Below are positions 29,205 to 37,913 of a stretch of DNA of 64,000 nt, one piece after another (within the stretch, counting starts at the first letter, position 1; every line of letters begins with the position of its first letter). The translations under genes were made by a program, and so were the position numbers. The stretch is from Flaviflexus equikiangi (GTDB lineage: Bacteria; Actinomycetota; Actinomycetes; Actinomycetales; Actinomycetaceae). The notes beneath the pieces are model-generated. The model saw only the letters and a list, made by a program, of their open reading frames with translations. It did no database searches and was not told the DNA's origin. The stretch is from contig NZ_CP059676.1 of the NCBI RefSeq assembly GCF_014069875.1, forward strand, positions 2,108,001 through 2,172,000, read 5' to 3'.

Positions 29205-29474
29205 TCAGCCCTGCTGATACTCCGCGACGAGTGTCTTGATCTGGGCGACGAGATCGGTTGCCCGACCATCGCCGCGCCCCGCGGCGAGGCCGATGAGGAA
29301 CGCGGTGAGCGGCGCTCCCGGACGGGACGGGCCGTGCGCGATCTGGCCGATAAGGCCAAGGAGCGGGCTCTCCACCTCGGCCATGACCTCCGGTGCGATG
29401 TTGAGCTCTTCCGCAACGGCTCCGAGCCAGTTCCGCATCGCCTCCATCTTCTCCGGATTATCAGTATTTGCCAT
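29205..29474 (-). CDS. DUF6457-like small protein linked to Moco genes
   Basis: An 89-residue soluble helical protein. The pattern MRNWLGAVAEELNI followed by LLGLIGQIAHGPSRPGAP and LTAFLIGLAAGR resembles DUF6457, a domain that in some actinobacteria is fused or adjacent to the molybdenum cofactor guanylyltransferase MobA. MobA here (35091) has no such extension, so this may be the separate form. That link is from memory of the family and was not searched. Function unknown. AGGTAGGAATA before ATG 29474 gives a good ribosome-binding site. It is convergent with dmsC and divergent from the dmsD-like gene. Confidence 0.65.
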   Translation of the reverse strand: MANTDNPEKMEAMRNWLGAVAEELNIAPEVMAEVESPLLGLIGQIAHGPSRPGAPLTAFLIGLAAGRGDGRATDLVAQIKTLVAEYQQG

Positions 29475-29555
29475 TATTCCTACCTTTCATGGGCGTCATG
29501 CCCTCATTCTTCCACGACGCTAGACTTAACGCAGAACCCCCTTCTAAGGAGAAAC

Positions 29556-30191
29556 GTGAACCCTTCACTACCATCGCCCGAATCGCTCGACCGTCTCGCT
29601 GCAGCGTTCGCGACGCTCGGTCGACTCCACCTGCAGTCCCCCGATCAGGAGACCCTCGATCAGCTCAACGAGCTCCTCGACGAGTGGCCGCTCGAGGCGA
29701 CGGGTGACACCCAGTTCGGCCTCGACCAGATTCGGGCCTCGTTCGAGAAGGGCGAGACCGTTGCGGAGATCCGCCGCGACCACAACCTTCTGTACGGCGT
29801 GACGGCCGGCGCGAAGGTTCCCCCCTACGAGTCCGTGCACCGCAACCAGGACCGCCTCGTCTTCGACACGGAAACACTCGAGGTCCGTGCCGAGTACCGG
29901 AAGCTCGGCCTGCAGGCGCCCAAGCTCAACCAGGAGCCCGATGATCACATCGGCCTCGAGTTCAACTTCATCGCCCAGTCCTGCCTGCGGAGCCTCGATG
30001 CTCTCGACCAGGGATCGACGACAGACGCGTCCCGCTACTACGGCATCGGTGCCGTCTTCATGACGCAGCACATCATGGAGTGGGCGCCGCAGATGCTCGA
30101 GACGGCCGCCGAGGCCGCTGATACGAGCTTCTACTCCGGCATCATGTATCTCTCGCTCGGGGCGATCACCGCCTACTCCGAGGCCCAATGA
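29556..30191 (+). CDS. TorD/DmsD family molybdoenzyme chaperone
   Basis: A 211-residue all-helical chaperone. The GTG start at 29556 has AAGGAG five bases upstream. The family motif of TorD/DmsD, E-P-D-D-H-I-x-x-E, is seen as EPDDHIGLEFNFIAQ near residue 129. Such proteins bind the Tat signal of DmsA-type enzymes, hold them until bis-MGD is inserted and prevent premature export. It lies just after the DmsABC operon and is translationally coupled with the ferredoxin gene (ATGA 30188-30191), so it may serve all three DmsA copies. Confidence 0.9.
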   Translation: MNPSLPSPESLDRLAAAFATLGRLHLQSPDQETLDQLNELLDEWPLEATGDTQFGLDQIRASFEKGETVAEIRRDHNLLYGVTAGAKVPPYESVHRNQDRLVFDTETLEVRAEYRKLGLQAPKLNQEPDDHIGLEFNFIAQSCLRSLDALDQGSTTDASRYYGIGAVFMTQHIMEWAPQMLETAAEAADTSFYSGIMYLSLGAITAYSEAQ

Positions 30192-31060
30192 CCACACTCC
30201 GCCTCCTTCACTCCTGGCTCCGAGCCAACGAGCCCGGCCCGATCGCTCTCATCGATCAGGGTGTGGAACCGCTCGTGGCGGAGAAGACGATCCCAGCGAT
30301 CATGCTTGCCGGGCCCCTGGCGGAGGTGCCCACCCACGAGATCCTCGAATCGCTCGAACTCGGTGCCACGATCATCTACCTCCACGGGGATCCCGGCCCC
30401 CTGACGGGGCTGATGGCAACGCTCGCGGCCGCGAGTATCGACCGCGTGCGCCTCGGGGTGTGCGCGGTGAAGCCCCGCGAATCGTTCGGCTCGGACGATG
30501 TGCCGCACTCGCGCCGCGATCTCTTCGGCCTCGGCCGATCAGAGAAGCCGCTGCCGGACGAGGGAATGCTTGCCCCCGATCGGGAACGGCTGGCACTCAA
30601 GCAGCTGCTGACCGCGGAGGGTGTGGACAGTGCCGCCCTTGCGGACATTCCCGGGCCTGGACTGCTCCTGCATGTGAGCGGATGTACCGCGTGCGGGGTG
30701 TGCGTGAAGACCTGCCCGACTGACGCTCTTGAGCTCAGCCACCTCGAGACGGGACCGGATCGCCGGATCACGACGCTGGCGATGGACGACGGGAAGTGCG
30801 TGGGCTGTGGGGACTGCATCGAGCTGTGTCCCGCGGATGCTTTCTCCAACGATGGCACCCTGTCGTGGCAGACGAGGCTCGGGGGCCGATCCCGCCGTCC
30901 GCTCGAAACGGTGCCCACCGTTCGCTGCGAACGGTGCAAGACGTTCTTCCCGCTCCGTCAGGGCGGAACGCTCTGCACGACGTGCGCGGCAACCCGCGAC
31001 AACCCGTTCGGCGTGCGATGGCCCGAGGGCGTACCCAAGCCCCCCGGGGCACGCTTCTAG
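30188..31060 (+). CDS. Dicluster ferredoxin with C-terminal zinc-ribbon-like motif
   Basis: A 290-residue protein. About 155 N-terminal residues have no known motif. Then two [4Fe-4S] motifs follow: CTACGVCVKTCP and CVGCGDCIELCP (about residues 161-215), and a C-terminal CERC-N15-CTTC pattern that looks like a zinc ribbon. No membrane helix or Tat signal, so it is cytoplasmic. Coupled to the TorD/DmsD gene by ATGA. Probably an accessory electron carrier or assembly factor for the molybdoenzymes; that role is inferred from position. I cannot give a gene name. Confidence 0.8.
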   Translation: MTTLRLLHSWLRANEPGPIALIDQGVEPLVAEKTIPAIMLAGPLAEVPTHEILESLELGATIIYLHGDPGPLTGLMATLAAASIDRVRLGVCAVKPRESFGSDDVPHSRRDLFGLGRSEKPLPDEGMLAPDRERLALKQLLTAEGVDSAALADIPGPGLLLHVSGCTACGVCVKTCPTDALELSHLETGPDRRITTLAMDDGKCVGCGDCIELCPADAFSNDGTLSWQTRLGGRSRRPLETVPTVRCERCKTFFPLRQGGTLCTTCAATRDNPFGVRWPEGVPKPPGARF

Positions 31061-31091
31061 ACTGATCCCCACCCTCAGGGTGGGGATCAGT
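31061..31091 (+). terminator. Terminator after ferredoxin gene
   Basis: A 15-bp perfect inverted repeat with a single-base centre (31061-31075 and 31077-31091), one base after the stop codon and followed by TTCGTTC. Confidence 0.85.
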
Positions 31092-31129
31092 TCGTTCAGA
31101 ATCCGGATAGGTGCTTCAAGGGACTGTGG

Positions 31130-32179
31130 TTAGGCGGAGCCTGTCCACTCGTGGGTGCCGTCTGGGAACTGCTGCTTCTTCCACACGGGAAGCTGGAGCT
31201 TCACCTGTTCGACAACCTCGTTGAGAGCGGCAAAGGCCTCCACTCGGTGGGCGGCCGAGACGGCCGCACCCAGGGCCAGATCGCCCACGTCGAGGTGCCC
31301 GGAGCGATGGACGACGGCGATCGCGAGACAGCCGGAGGCTTCCGCTACCTGGTGGGCGACACGGGCGACAACCTTGTCAGCATCCGGGTGCGCCTCGTAG
31401 TCGATGGAGTTGACCGACCTGCCGGCGTCGTGGTTGCGGACGATCCCCGTGAATGTCAGGACCGCTCCAGCCTCGGGACGCTCGACGAGTGCGACGAGAC
31501 GATCCATGTCGATCGGCTGATCCGTGACGGTCGCATAGACGACGTCAGCATCGTGATCGGGATGCTCTGCGGCATGCTGCGCTTCCCACGTCGCACGAGC
31601 ATGCGCTGTGGGGGTCACCTTCGCTCCATGATGGTGCGCGGCGGGCACCTCCAGGGCCGATACGTGGCCGCCGTGATCGTGGGAGACGTGCGGAACCGGG
31701 TGATCGCCTCCCTCGAGCTGATCGACGATGTGGTCGAGAAGGGGGCCGATGACATTGATCGTGTCGGTGACACCGCCGCGCGATCCGGGCGCGTTGACGA
31801 CGAACGCGTCGACACCATCGACGGTGACGATGCCGGCAAGGGCACGGGACAGCGGGGCCGCGGGGGCGTTCTTCGCGGCCTGCCTGATGAGGGACTCGAT
31901 CCCGTCGAGGCGTTTCGACATGAGGGGGAGTGTTCCCTCCGGCGTCTCGTCGCGGGGCGAGATCCCGGTCCCGCCGGTGGTCACGATGACGCGGGCTCCG
32001 GCCCGGACCGATTCCTCGATCGCGGTGCGGACGGAATCCGCGCCGTCGGGGATGATCCGAGTGTCGGTCACGTCGACGGACCACCCGCCGAGGAGGGCGG
32101 TGGCCAGGGGGCCGGACAGGTCTTCTCTATCACCGCTGGAGCATCGGTCCGAGACGGTGAGGACATGGGCGCTAATCAC
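31130..32179 (-). CDS. MogA/MoaB-MoaE fusion protein
   Basis: A 349-residue two-domain protein. Residues 1-165 are a MogA/MoaB molybdopterin adenylyltransferase domain (VIVTTGGTGISPRDETPEGT and NAPGSRGGVTDTI), then a His-rich linker (about 165-205, with HHH and several H-x-x-H) and residues about 208-349 are MoaE, the large subunit of molybdopterin synthase, with LTFTGIVRN, HRSGHLDVGD and the catalytic lysine region LPVWKKQQFPDGTHEW. It joins the sulfur-insertion step (with MoaD) and the adenylation step that precedes molybdate insertion by MoeA. No separate moaE or mogA was found in the window. It runs against the moeZ operon. Confidence 0.93.
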   Translation of the reverse strand: MISAHVLTVSDRCSSGDREDLSGPLATALLGGWSVDVTDTRIIPDGADSVRTAIEESVRAGARVIVTTGGTGISPRDETPEGTLPLMSKRLDGIESLIRQAAKNAPAAPLSRALAGIVTVDGVDAFVVNAPGSRGGVTDTINVIGPLLDHIVDQLEGGDHPVPHVSHDHGGHVSALEVPAAHHHGAKVTPTAHARATWEAQHAAEHPDHDADVVYATVTDQPIDMDRLVALVERPEAGAVLTFTGIVRNHDAGRSVNSIDYEAHPDADKVVARVAHQVAEASGCLAIAVVHRSGHLDVGDLALGAAVSAAHRVEAFAALNEVVEQVKLQLPVWKKQQFPDGTHEWTGSA

Positions 32180-32264
32180 CCGCTCATCCTACCCTCCCGC
32201 GGAAAGATACAATACGACGGTAGTCCCACAAATCGGACACGACGGGACGAGTAGAATCACCTTT

Positions 32265-33416
32265 ATGCTTCCTCTCGTCGAACCCGGCCCCGTGCTGACC
32301 CCGGAACAGACCGTCCGATACTCCCGCCACCTCATGCTCCCCGAGATCGGGGACATCGGGCAGCGCAGGCTGAAGAATGCGAAGGTTCTCGCCATCGGTG
32401 CGGGCGGACTCGGTTCACCCTCCCTCCTTTATCTCGCGGCGGCGGGCGTGGGAACGCTCGGCGTCATCGACGATGATCGCGTTGATCGCTCCAATCTGCA
32501 CAGGCAGGTCCTCCATACGGACGCTGGCGTCGGCACCCCCAAGGCCCAGTCCGCGGCCGATGCTCTGACTGCGCTCAACCCTGACGTCCAGGTGATCCAA
32601 CACCAGTGCCGTCTCACCGACGAGAACATTGACGAGATCTTCTCCGAGTATGACGTTGTCATGGATGGGACAGACAACTTCCAGACGCGCTACCTGGTCG
32701 AAGCGGCCTGCACGCGTCTCGGCATGCCCGAAGTGTGGGGGTCGATCCTCCAGTTCAACGGTCAGGTCTCTGTCTTCTGGACGGGTGAACGAGCCGTCGC
32801 GGCAGGCGCACCCGGCCCCGACGGGGTGAGCCTGCGGGACCTGTTCCCCTCCCCGCCCCCGCCCGGGGATGTGCCCTCCTGCGGCGACGTCGGGGTCCTT
32901 GGCGCCCTGCCCGGCCAGATCGGCACGATCATGGCAACGGAGGCAGTCAAGCTGATCTGCGGGATCGGCACGCCCCTGATCGGCCGCGTCATGGTGGTCG
33001 ACACGCTCAAGGCGGAGATCTATACGGTTCCGTTCTCCCCGCGCCCGCTGCCTCGGCCCGAGCCGATCTCCGCCCAGGATCTCCTCCCCTACTGCTCGGC
33101 CCCCAAGGTGCCCGAGGTCGACATCGTCGAGTTCAGGAAGCTCCGAGAGGACGGCGTCCGCATCCTCGACGTTCGCGAGAACGAGGAGCGCGAGGCGGCC
33201 TACCTGCCCGGCACGGAGCACATCGTGCTGTCCGAGCTTCTCGCACATCCCGAGCTCGCCGCGGGCGAGCAGCCCGTCTACGTGCACTGCAAGGCAGGTG
33301 CCCGCAGCGCCCGCGCCGTCGAGGCCCTCGCGCGTGTCGGGATCAGGGGCATTAATGTTAGTGGTGGCCTGGACGCATGGCAGGCCGCTGGTTTTCAGGT
33401 GGAAGGCGCACAGTGA
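32265..33416 (+). CDS. moeZ: MoeB/MoeZ-type MoaD adenylyltransferase with rhodanese domain
   Basis: A 383-residue protein. Start ATG 32265; the frame further upstream runs antisense to the fusion gene. The N-terminal ThiF/E1-like domain has the nucleotide-binding GAGGLGSPSLLYLAAAG, the DDDRVDRSNLHRQ loop and VPSCGDVGVLGALPG. The C-terminal rhodanese domain (about residue 285 on) has the active-site Cys in VYVHCKAGARS. It adenylates the C-terminal Gly of MoaD and then forms the thiocarboxylate, as MoeZ of mycobacteria does for MoaD and CysO. It opens the operon moeZ-moeA-moaC-mobA. The ribosome site is weak. Confidence 0.92.
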   Translation: MLPLVEPGPVLTPEQTVRYSRHLMLPEIGDIGQRRLKNAKVLAIGAGGLGSPSLLYLAAAGVGTLGVIDDDRVDRSNLHRQVLHTDAGVGTPKAQSAADALTALNPDVQVIQHQCRLTDENIDEIFSEYDVVMDGTDNFQTRYLVEAACTRLGMPEVWGSILQFNGQVSVFWTGERAVAAGAPGPDGVSLRDLFPSPPPPGDVPSCGDVGVLGALPGQIGTIMATEAVKLICGIGTPLIGRVMVVDTLKAEIYTVPFSPRPLPRPEPISAQDLLPYCSAPKVPEVDIVEFRKLREDGVRILDVRENEEREAAYLPGTEHIVLSELLAHPELAAGEQPVYVHCKAGARSARAVEALARVGIRGINVSGGLDAWQAAGFQVEGAQ

Positions 33417-34630
33417 TTAGTTTCGACGAGTACCGGGAGCATGTTCTGTCCCTCGGTTCGCCCGTGTCGACGGAGACTCTCCCGTTGCACGCCGCAGACG
33501 GCATGGTGACGGCGGAGCCGATCTTTGCCCGCTTCGCTGTCCCGCCCTTCGACAACTCGGCCATGGACGGGTTCGCGGTGCGCGCGGATGACGTGGCCGA
33601 CCTTCCCGTGACGCTGCGGGTGAGCGCCGATATCCCGGCCGGTCGGACCGATGTCCCCGAGCTGGAGCCTGGCACCGCGATGAGGATCATGACGGGCGCC
33701 CCCCTGCCCTCAGGCGCAGATACCGTCATCCAGGTTGAAAAGACGGAGAATGCTGGCCAGAACATGGCCTCGGAAGCTCCCGAGGAGGTCACCTTCCTCG
33801 AGACCGCATCCACAGGTGCGAACGTGCGCATGGCAGGGGAAGACATCGCTGCGGGCGAGCTGGCCCTCGAGGCCGGGGTTCGGCTGGGTCCCACCCAGCT
33901 CTCCGCCCTCGCATCGATCGGGCACGGCTATGTCTGCGTCCACCGGAAGCCCGTCATCGGGATCCTGTCGACGGGCTCGGAGCTGCGCAGGCCCGGGGAG
34001 AGCCTCTTGCCGGGACAGATCCCCGACTCGAACTCCACGCTTGTCCGCCTCATGGTGCGTGCCGCGGGCGGGAAAGACGTTGTTCTCTCCACGTCCTCGG
34101 ACGATCCCGCCCACCTCGCAGCCACCCTCGAGAAGCACGGCGCCTACCTTGACGGCCTCATCACGACCGGCGGCGTCTCCGCGGGAGCCTTCGACGTCGT
34201 CAAAGAGCACCTTCGCAGCCGCGGCGTCGACTTCGTGTCAGTGGCCCAGCAGCCCGGCAAACCACAGGGCTCCGGCCTTGTCGCTCTCGCAGGCCGCCAG
34301 ATCCCCATCGTCTGCCTTCCCGGCAACCCCGTCTCCGTGTTCGTCTCCATGAAAGTCTATGGGGAGGCCATGATCGCCACCCTGGCGGGCATGCGCGACA
34401 CGACGATTCCCTGGCAGACATGGCAGACGGGCACATCCTGGAGAACCCCGGAGGGCAGGGCTCAGTTCATGCCCGTCGTGGCCGAGAACGGTTTCGTGGT
34501 ACCTGCCGCGTCGGGCGGGTCCGGATCCCACCTCGTGTACTCCCTCATGAAGACTCGCGGACTCGCATACGTTCCCGCGGATGTTGACGAGATCGCCGAA
34601 GGCGACGCTGTGAAAGTGTGGTGGCTGTGA
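33413..34630 (+). CDS. moeA: Molybdopterin molybdenumtransferase MoeA
   Basis: A 405-residue enzyme that inserts molybdate into adenylated molybdopterin. The GTG at 33413 overlaps the moeZ stop (GTGA) and has GGTGGAAGG upstream. Motifs: PPFDNSAMDGFAVR in domain I/III, MTGAPLPSGADTVIQVE, STGSELRRPG, PDSNS and TTGGVSAGAFDVVKE near the active site, GNPVSVFVSM, and the C-terminal domain IV from about residue 330. Partner of the MogA domain of the fusion protein. Coupled on the other side to moaC by GTGA. Confidence 0.96.
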   Translation: MISFDEYREHVLSLGSPVSTETLPLHAADGMVTAEPIFARFAVPPFDNSAMDGFAVRADDVADLPVTLRVSADIPAGRTDVPELEPGTAMRIMTGAPLPSGADTVIQVEKTENAGQNMASEAPEEVTFLETASTGANVRMAGEDIAAGELALEAGVRLGPTQLSALASIGHGYVCVHRKPVIGILSTGSELRRPGESLLPGQIPDSNSTLVRLMVRAAGGKDVVLSTSSDDPAHLAATLEKHGAYLDGLITTGGVSAGAFDVVKEHLRSRGVDFVSVAQQPGKPQGSGLVALAGRQIPIVCLPGNPVSVFVSMKVYGEAMIATLAGMRDTTIPWQTWQTGTSWRTPEGRAQFMPVVAENGFVVPAASGGSGSHLVYSLMKTRGLAYVPADVDEIAEGDAVKVWWL

Positions 34631-35094
34631 AATTTACTCACCTGACGTCGAGCGGTGACGCTCACATGGTCGATGTGTCCGGAAAGACGCCGTCTGTGCG
34701 GGAGGCAACCGCGGTCGGCACCGTCACCTGCTCCCCCGATGTCATCGCAGCCCTCCGGGACGGCACCGTGCCCAAGGGGGATGTTCTCGCCGTCGCACGG
34801 ATCGCCGGGATTGCGGGCGCCAAGCGGGTACCGGACCTGCTGCCCCTCGCACACCCGATCGCACTCCATGCGGCAACGGTCGACCTCTCCATCGAGGACC
34901 ATGGCGTCGACATCTCGGTCACGGTCCGCACGGCCGATATCACCGGGGTTGAGATGGAGGCACTGACGGGCGTCACCATCGCGGCTCTCGCCATCGTCGA
35001 CATGATCAAGGGCGTGGACCGGTCGGCTGAGATCACCAGCTGCCGCATCATCGCCAAATCGGGGGGCCGATCAGGCACGTGGACTCGCCCATGA
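34627..35094 (+). CDS. moaC: Cyclic pyranopterin monophosphate synthase MoaC
   Basis: A 155-residue enzyme that, after MoaA, completes the first step from GTP to cyclic pyranopterin. Motifs MVDVSGKTPSVREA, KRVPDLLPLAHPIAL and VDMIKGVDR, whose Asp and Lys are catalytic residues. GTG 34627 overlaps the moeA stop; GTG 34618 is another in-frame possibility three codons earlier. The stop overlaps the mobA start. Confidence 0.95.
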   Translation: MKFTHLTSSGDAHMVDVSGKTPSVREATAVGTVTCSPDVIAALRDGTVPKGDVLAVARIAGIAGAKRVPDLLPLAHPIALHAATVDLSIEDHGVDISVTVRTADITGVEMEALTGVTIAALAIVDMIKGVDRSAEITSCRIIAKSGGRSGTWTRP

Positions 35095-35654
35095 TCGGCG
35101 CGATCGTCCTCGCTGGCGGCAGGGCAACCCGCCTCGGCGGTGCCTCCAAGGGAGACGTCACGGTCGGGGCCGACACGATGCTCACGCATGTCACGAATGC
35201 CTGCCAGGAGGTGGGCGTCCCCAGAGACAACATCGTTGTCGTCGGGCATGCTCAAACAGACCTGAAGAGAACGGTTGAGGATCCCCCGCACTCCGGGCCT
35301 GCCGCGGGGATCGGTGCCGGCTTGGCTCACGTGACCGGCGATCGCCTCTTCATCCTCTCCTGCGACATTCCTTTCATCGCCAGCGGATTACCGGTTCTCA
35401 TCGATTCGTTCGAGGGTGATGGCGTGTGCTTCGGCGGGGTACGCACCCAATACTTAGCAGGTCTCTATTCCACATCTGCGGTACGCGCAAGAGTGGCCGA
35501 ACTGCAGAATGAGGGTGGGCTCGTGAACCTGCCCGTCCGCGCTGTTCTCGGCGCCCTCACGGTGACAGTTCTCGGGCCCAACCCGGCAGCGAACGACGTC
35601 GACACGTGGGATGAGGTGGAGTGCGCGAGGGAGGCCGCCGCACCATCCGATTAG
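35091..35654 (+). CDS. mobA: Molybdenum cofactor guanylyltransferase MobA
   Basis: A 187-residue nucleotidyltransferase. Start ATG 35091 overlaps the moaC stop (ATGA); a GTG four codons earlier is less likely. N-terminal motif IVLAGGRATRLGGASKGD binds GTP, and LSCDIPF holds the metal-binding aspartate. It makes bis-MGD, the cofactor form used by DmsA enzymes. Last gene of the moeZ operon; convergent with modC, 50 bases away. Confidence 0.9.
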   Translation: MIGAIVLAGGRATRLGGASKGDVTVGADTMLTHVTNACQEVGVPRDNIVVVGHAQTDLKRTVEDPPHSGPAAGIGAGLAHVTGDRLFILSCDIPFIASGLPVLIDSFEGDGVCFGGVRTQYLAGLYSTSAVRARVAELQNEGGLVNLPVRAVLGALTVTVLGPNPAANDVDTWDEVECAREAAAPSD

Positions 35655-35704
35655 CCTGCTGCCCCTAGACTCACGCGAACGCTTGTCACTGACGGGCGGA
35701 TTCG

Positions 35705-36400
35705 TCAGTAGCCGAGGAAGTAGCGGCGCAGGAGCGAATTCTCGTCGCCCATGCGCTCATCAACCGAACCATAGTCACCGACCCGGCCGTCTGCGAGCAC
35801 GGCCACATCGTCCGCGAAGGCACGAATGTCGCCGATGTCGTGCGTGACGACGACTCCCGTACGCCCCTCCAGGGCCTGCCTGATGAGAACACGGAGCTCG
35901 ACCGCTGCCCCCACGTCCATGGCGGCCAGCGGCTCATCGAGCAGGAGGATCGAGGGCTCTACGGCGATGGCGCGGGCGAGAGCAACCCTCTGCTGCTGAC
36001 CACCCGAGAGCTGATGCGGCAACCGGTCGCACAGGTGCCCGATACTGACTCCGTCGAGGCCCACCCGGGCACGCTCCCGCGCTTCGCTCTTCGCCATGCC
36101 AGCCGCCCGCAGTCCGAAAGCCACATTGTCGAGTGCCGACATGTGAGGGAAGAGCGTCGGATCCTGGGAGAGCAGGGTGATGGGGCGGCGGTGCGGGGGC
36201 ACCCACTGGGGCCCCGCCACCGTCACACCGTCAAGGACAAGGGTGCCGCCCGGATCAGGGACGAGAAGTCCCGCGAGCAGCCCGATAAGGGAGGACTTTC
36301 CTGACCCGTTGCGGCCGATGATGGCCAGGGTCCGGCCCTGGCCGTGATCAAGATCGAAGGTCAGGCCTCGCTGGGCCACGGAGGCATGGAGGGAGATCAT
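35705..36400 (-). CDS. modC: Molybdate ABC transporter ATP-binding protein ModC (no TOBE domain)
   Basis: A 231-residue ATPase. ATG 36400 overlaps the modB stop and has GAAGGTGG before it. Walker A GRNGSGKSS, Q-loop LLSQDP, signature LSGGQQQRVALARA, Walker B ILLLDEPLAAMD and the switch His in VVTHD are all present, so it should be active. Typical ModC proteins are about 350 residues and end in a regulatory molybdate-binding TOBE/Mop domain; this one stops right after the ATPase domain. The TOBE domain of the system is on the regulator at 37910. Confidence 0.92.
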   Translation of the reverse strand: MISLHASVAQRGLTFDLDHGQGRTLAIIGRNGSGKSSLIGLLAGLLVPDPGGTLVLDGVTVAGPQWVPPHRRPITLLSQDPTLFPHMSALDNVAFGLRAAGMAKSEARERARVGLDGVSIGHLCDRLPHQLSGGQQQRVALARAIAVEPSILLLDEPLAAMDVGAAVELRVLIRQALEGRTGVVVTHDIGDIRAFADDVAVLADGRVGDYGSVDERMGDENSLLRRYFLGY

Positions 36401-37188
36401 CGTGCCACCTTCCGCCCGCGGGCTGTCACGGAGACGACGAGGACGGCGAGGACGAGGAGCACGAGGGCGAGCGCCAGGGCCGTGTCCGGGTCGACTTCGC
36501 GCTGCAGATAGATCGCGAGAGGAATCGTTCTCGTCGTCCCTTCGAGGGATCCCGCGAACGTCAAGGTTGCCCCGAACTCGCCGAGACAGCGGGCCGCCGC
36601 CAGAGCTGTCCCGGACACGAGTGCCGGCATCATCATCGGAAACGTGACGTGGAACAGCACGTAGCTGGGAGAGGCACCGAGAGTGGCGGCGATCTGCGCG
36701 TGGGAGGACCTGTTCGAGCGGAGGGAGGCTTCGAGAGAGGTGACAAGGAACGGCATGGCAACGAAAACCTGGGCCATCACCACCGCGGTAGCAGTGAAGG
36801 CGATATCGATGCCGAGAAGAGAGAGCTGCTCGCCGAGAAGCTTGCGCTTTCCGAACGTGGACAGCAGGGCGAGACCCGCAACCACCGGGGGCAGCACCAT
36901 GGGGATTGTCACGGCCACACGCAGAACCTCTCCCCACCTGCTCGTCGTCCGGGACATGAGGAGTGCAAGGGGGACGCCGAGCACCACGCAGATGATCGTG
37001 GAGACAGCGACCGTGCGCAGGGAAACACCCAAAGCAGCCAGCGCCACGTCGGAGCTGAGGATCCTCGGCACATCTGCCCAGGGCATGTCGATCAGCATCC
37101 CGGCGATCGGGAGGCAGAGGGCCAGAACGGCGAGAACCGCCCCGATCATGATCCATCGGGGCGGTGCACCAGCAGTCTTCCACATCAC
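36397..37188 (-). CDS. modB: Molybdate ABC transporter permease ModB
   Basis: A 263-residue permease of the ModB/CysW type with about six helices. The EAA loop that contacts ModC is AATLGASPSYVLFHVTFPMM; a second conserved patch is ARCLGEFGATLTFAG. GTG 37188 overlaps the modA stop; ATG 37185 is an alternative start one codon later. Coupled to both neighbours. Confidence 0.95.
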   Translation of the reverse strand: MMWKTAGAPPRWIMIGAVLAVLALCLPIAGMLIDMPWADVPRILSSDVALAALGVSLRTVAVSTIICVVLGVPLALLMSRTTSRWGEVLRVAVTIPMVLPPVVAGLALLSTFGKRKLLGEQLSLLGIDIAFTATAVVMAQVFVAMPFLVTSLEASLRSNRSSHAQIAATLGASPSYVLFHVTFPMMMPALVSGTALAAARCLGEFGATLTFAGSLEGTTRTIPLAIYLQREVDPDTALALALVLLVLAVLVVSVTARGRKVAR

Positions 37189-37913
37189 GGTGTCGTGAAC
37201 CCGCTATCGATCATCCGCTGCCTGCCGGCACCCGTTGTGAAGGCGTCGATCCACGCCTGCTCAGCATCATCCGCCGAGTCCGAGTCGATGACGAGCAGGG
37301 GATACGTGTTGGGGACTTCGCCTGCGCCGGGAATATCGATGATCTCGACAGCATCGCCCGCGCTGTTCGCGTCCGTGCGATAGACGAGGCCAGCATCGCC
37401 CTGTCCCGACACGATCTTGCCGAGTACGTCGGTCACGGACTGCTCCTCGGACACCGGGGTCAGCGTGAGGCCGTTGAGCTCGGCGAGCTGCGACGACACA
37501 TCGCCGCACGGCACCTGCGGAGCGCACACGACGAGATCGGACGCATTCATCGACTCGTCGAAACCGGTCACACCCGCAGGGTTGCCCGCGGGGACGACGA
37601 GAACGAGCTCGTTCGCGGCGATGACATCGAGCTGCGTGCCGCGTCCTGCGTCGATGATCTGATCTGCCGTCTTCTGGTTCGCGGTCACGAGGATATCGGC
37701 AGCGGCGCCCGCCTCGATCTGGGCGACAAGATCGGCGGACCCTGAACAGACAGTCGTCACGCCCGACATCTCTCCCGCCACGGTTTCGGCGAGATCGCAC
37801 ATGGAGGCGGCGACCATGACGGTGGTGTCACGCTCCCCCTCGGTGCTGTCTCCCGCACTGGAGCATGCTGTGAGCGTGAGCCCCGCCAGGAGGAGGATGC
37901 TGAGTTTTTTCAT
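37185..37913 (-). CDS. modA: Molybdate-binding lipoprotein ModA
   Basis: A 242-residue extracellular substrate-binding lipoprotein. The ATG 37913 gives a short signal peptide with lipobox (MKKLSILLLAGLTLTAC). The oxyanion-binding pattern of ModA is seen: VAASMCDLAE, FDESMNASDLVVCAP, and GQGDAGLVYRTDA near the end. It delivers molybdate to ModB. ATGA overlap with the upstream regulator gene ties expression to it. Confidence 0.94.
   Translation of the reverse strand: MKKLSILLLAGLTLTACSSAGDSTEGERDTTVMVAASMCDLAETVAGEMSGVTTVCSGSADLVAQIEAGAAADILVTANQKTADQIIDAGRGTQLDVIAANELVLVVPAGNPAGVTGFDESMNASDLVVCAPQVPCGDVSSQLAELNGLTLTPVSEEQSVTDVLGKIVSGQGDAGLVYRTDANSAGDAVEIIDIPGAGEVPNTYPLLVIDSDSADDAEQAWIDAFTTGAGRQRMIDSGFTTP

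Noticed and set aside
31728-32264. N-terminal extension of moeZ
   Set aside because: Antisense to the MogA domain; the MoeB-type N terminus begins at 32265.
36401-37183. N-terminal extension of modC in the same frame
   Set aside because: The extra 260 codons overlap modB in another frame and read as Arg/Ser-rich shadow; ATG 36400 has a good ribosome site.
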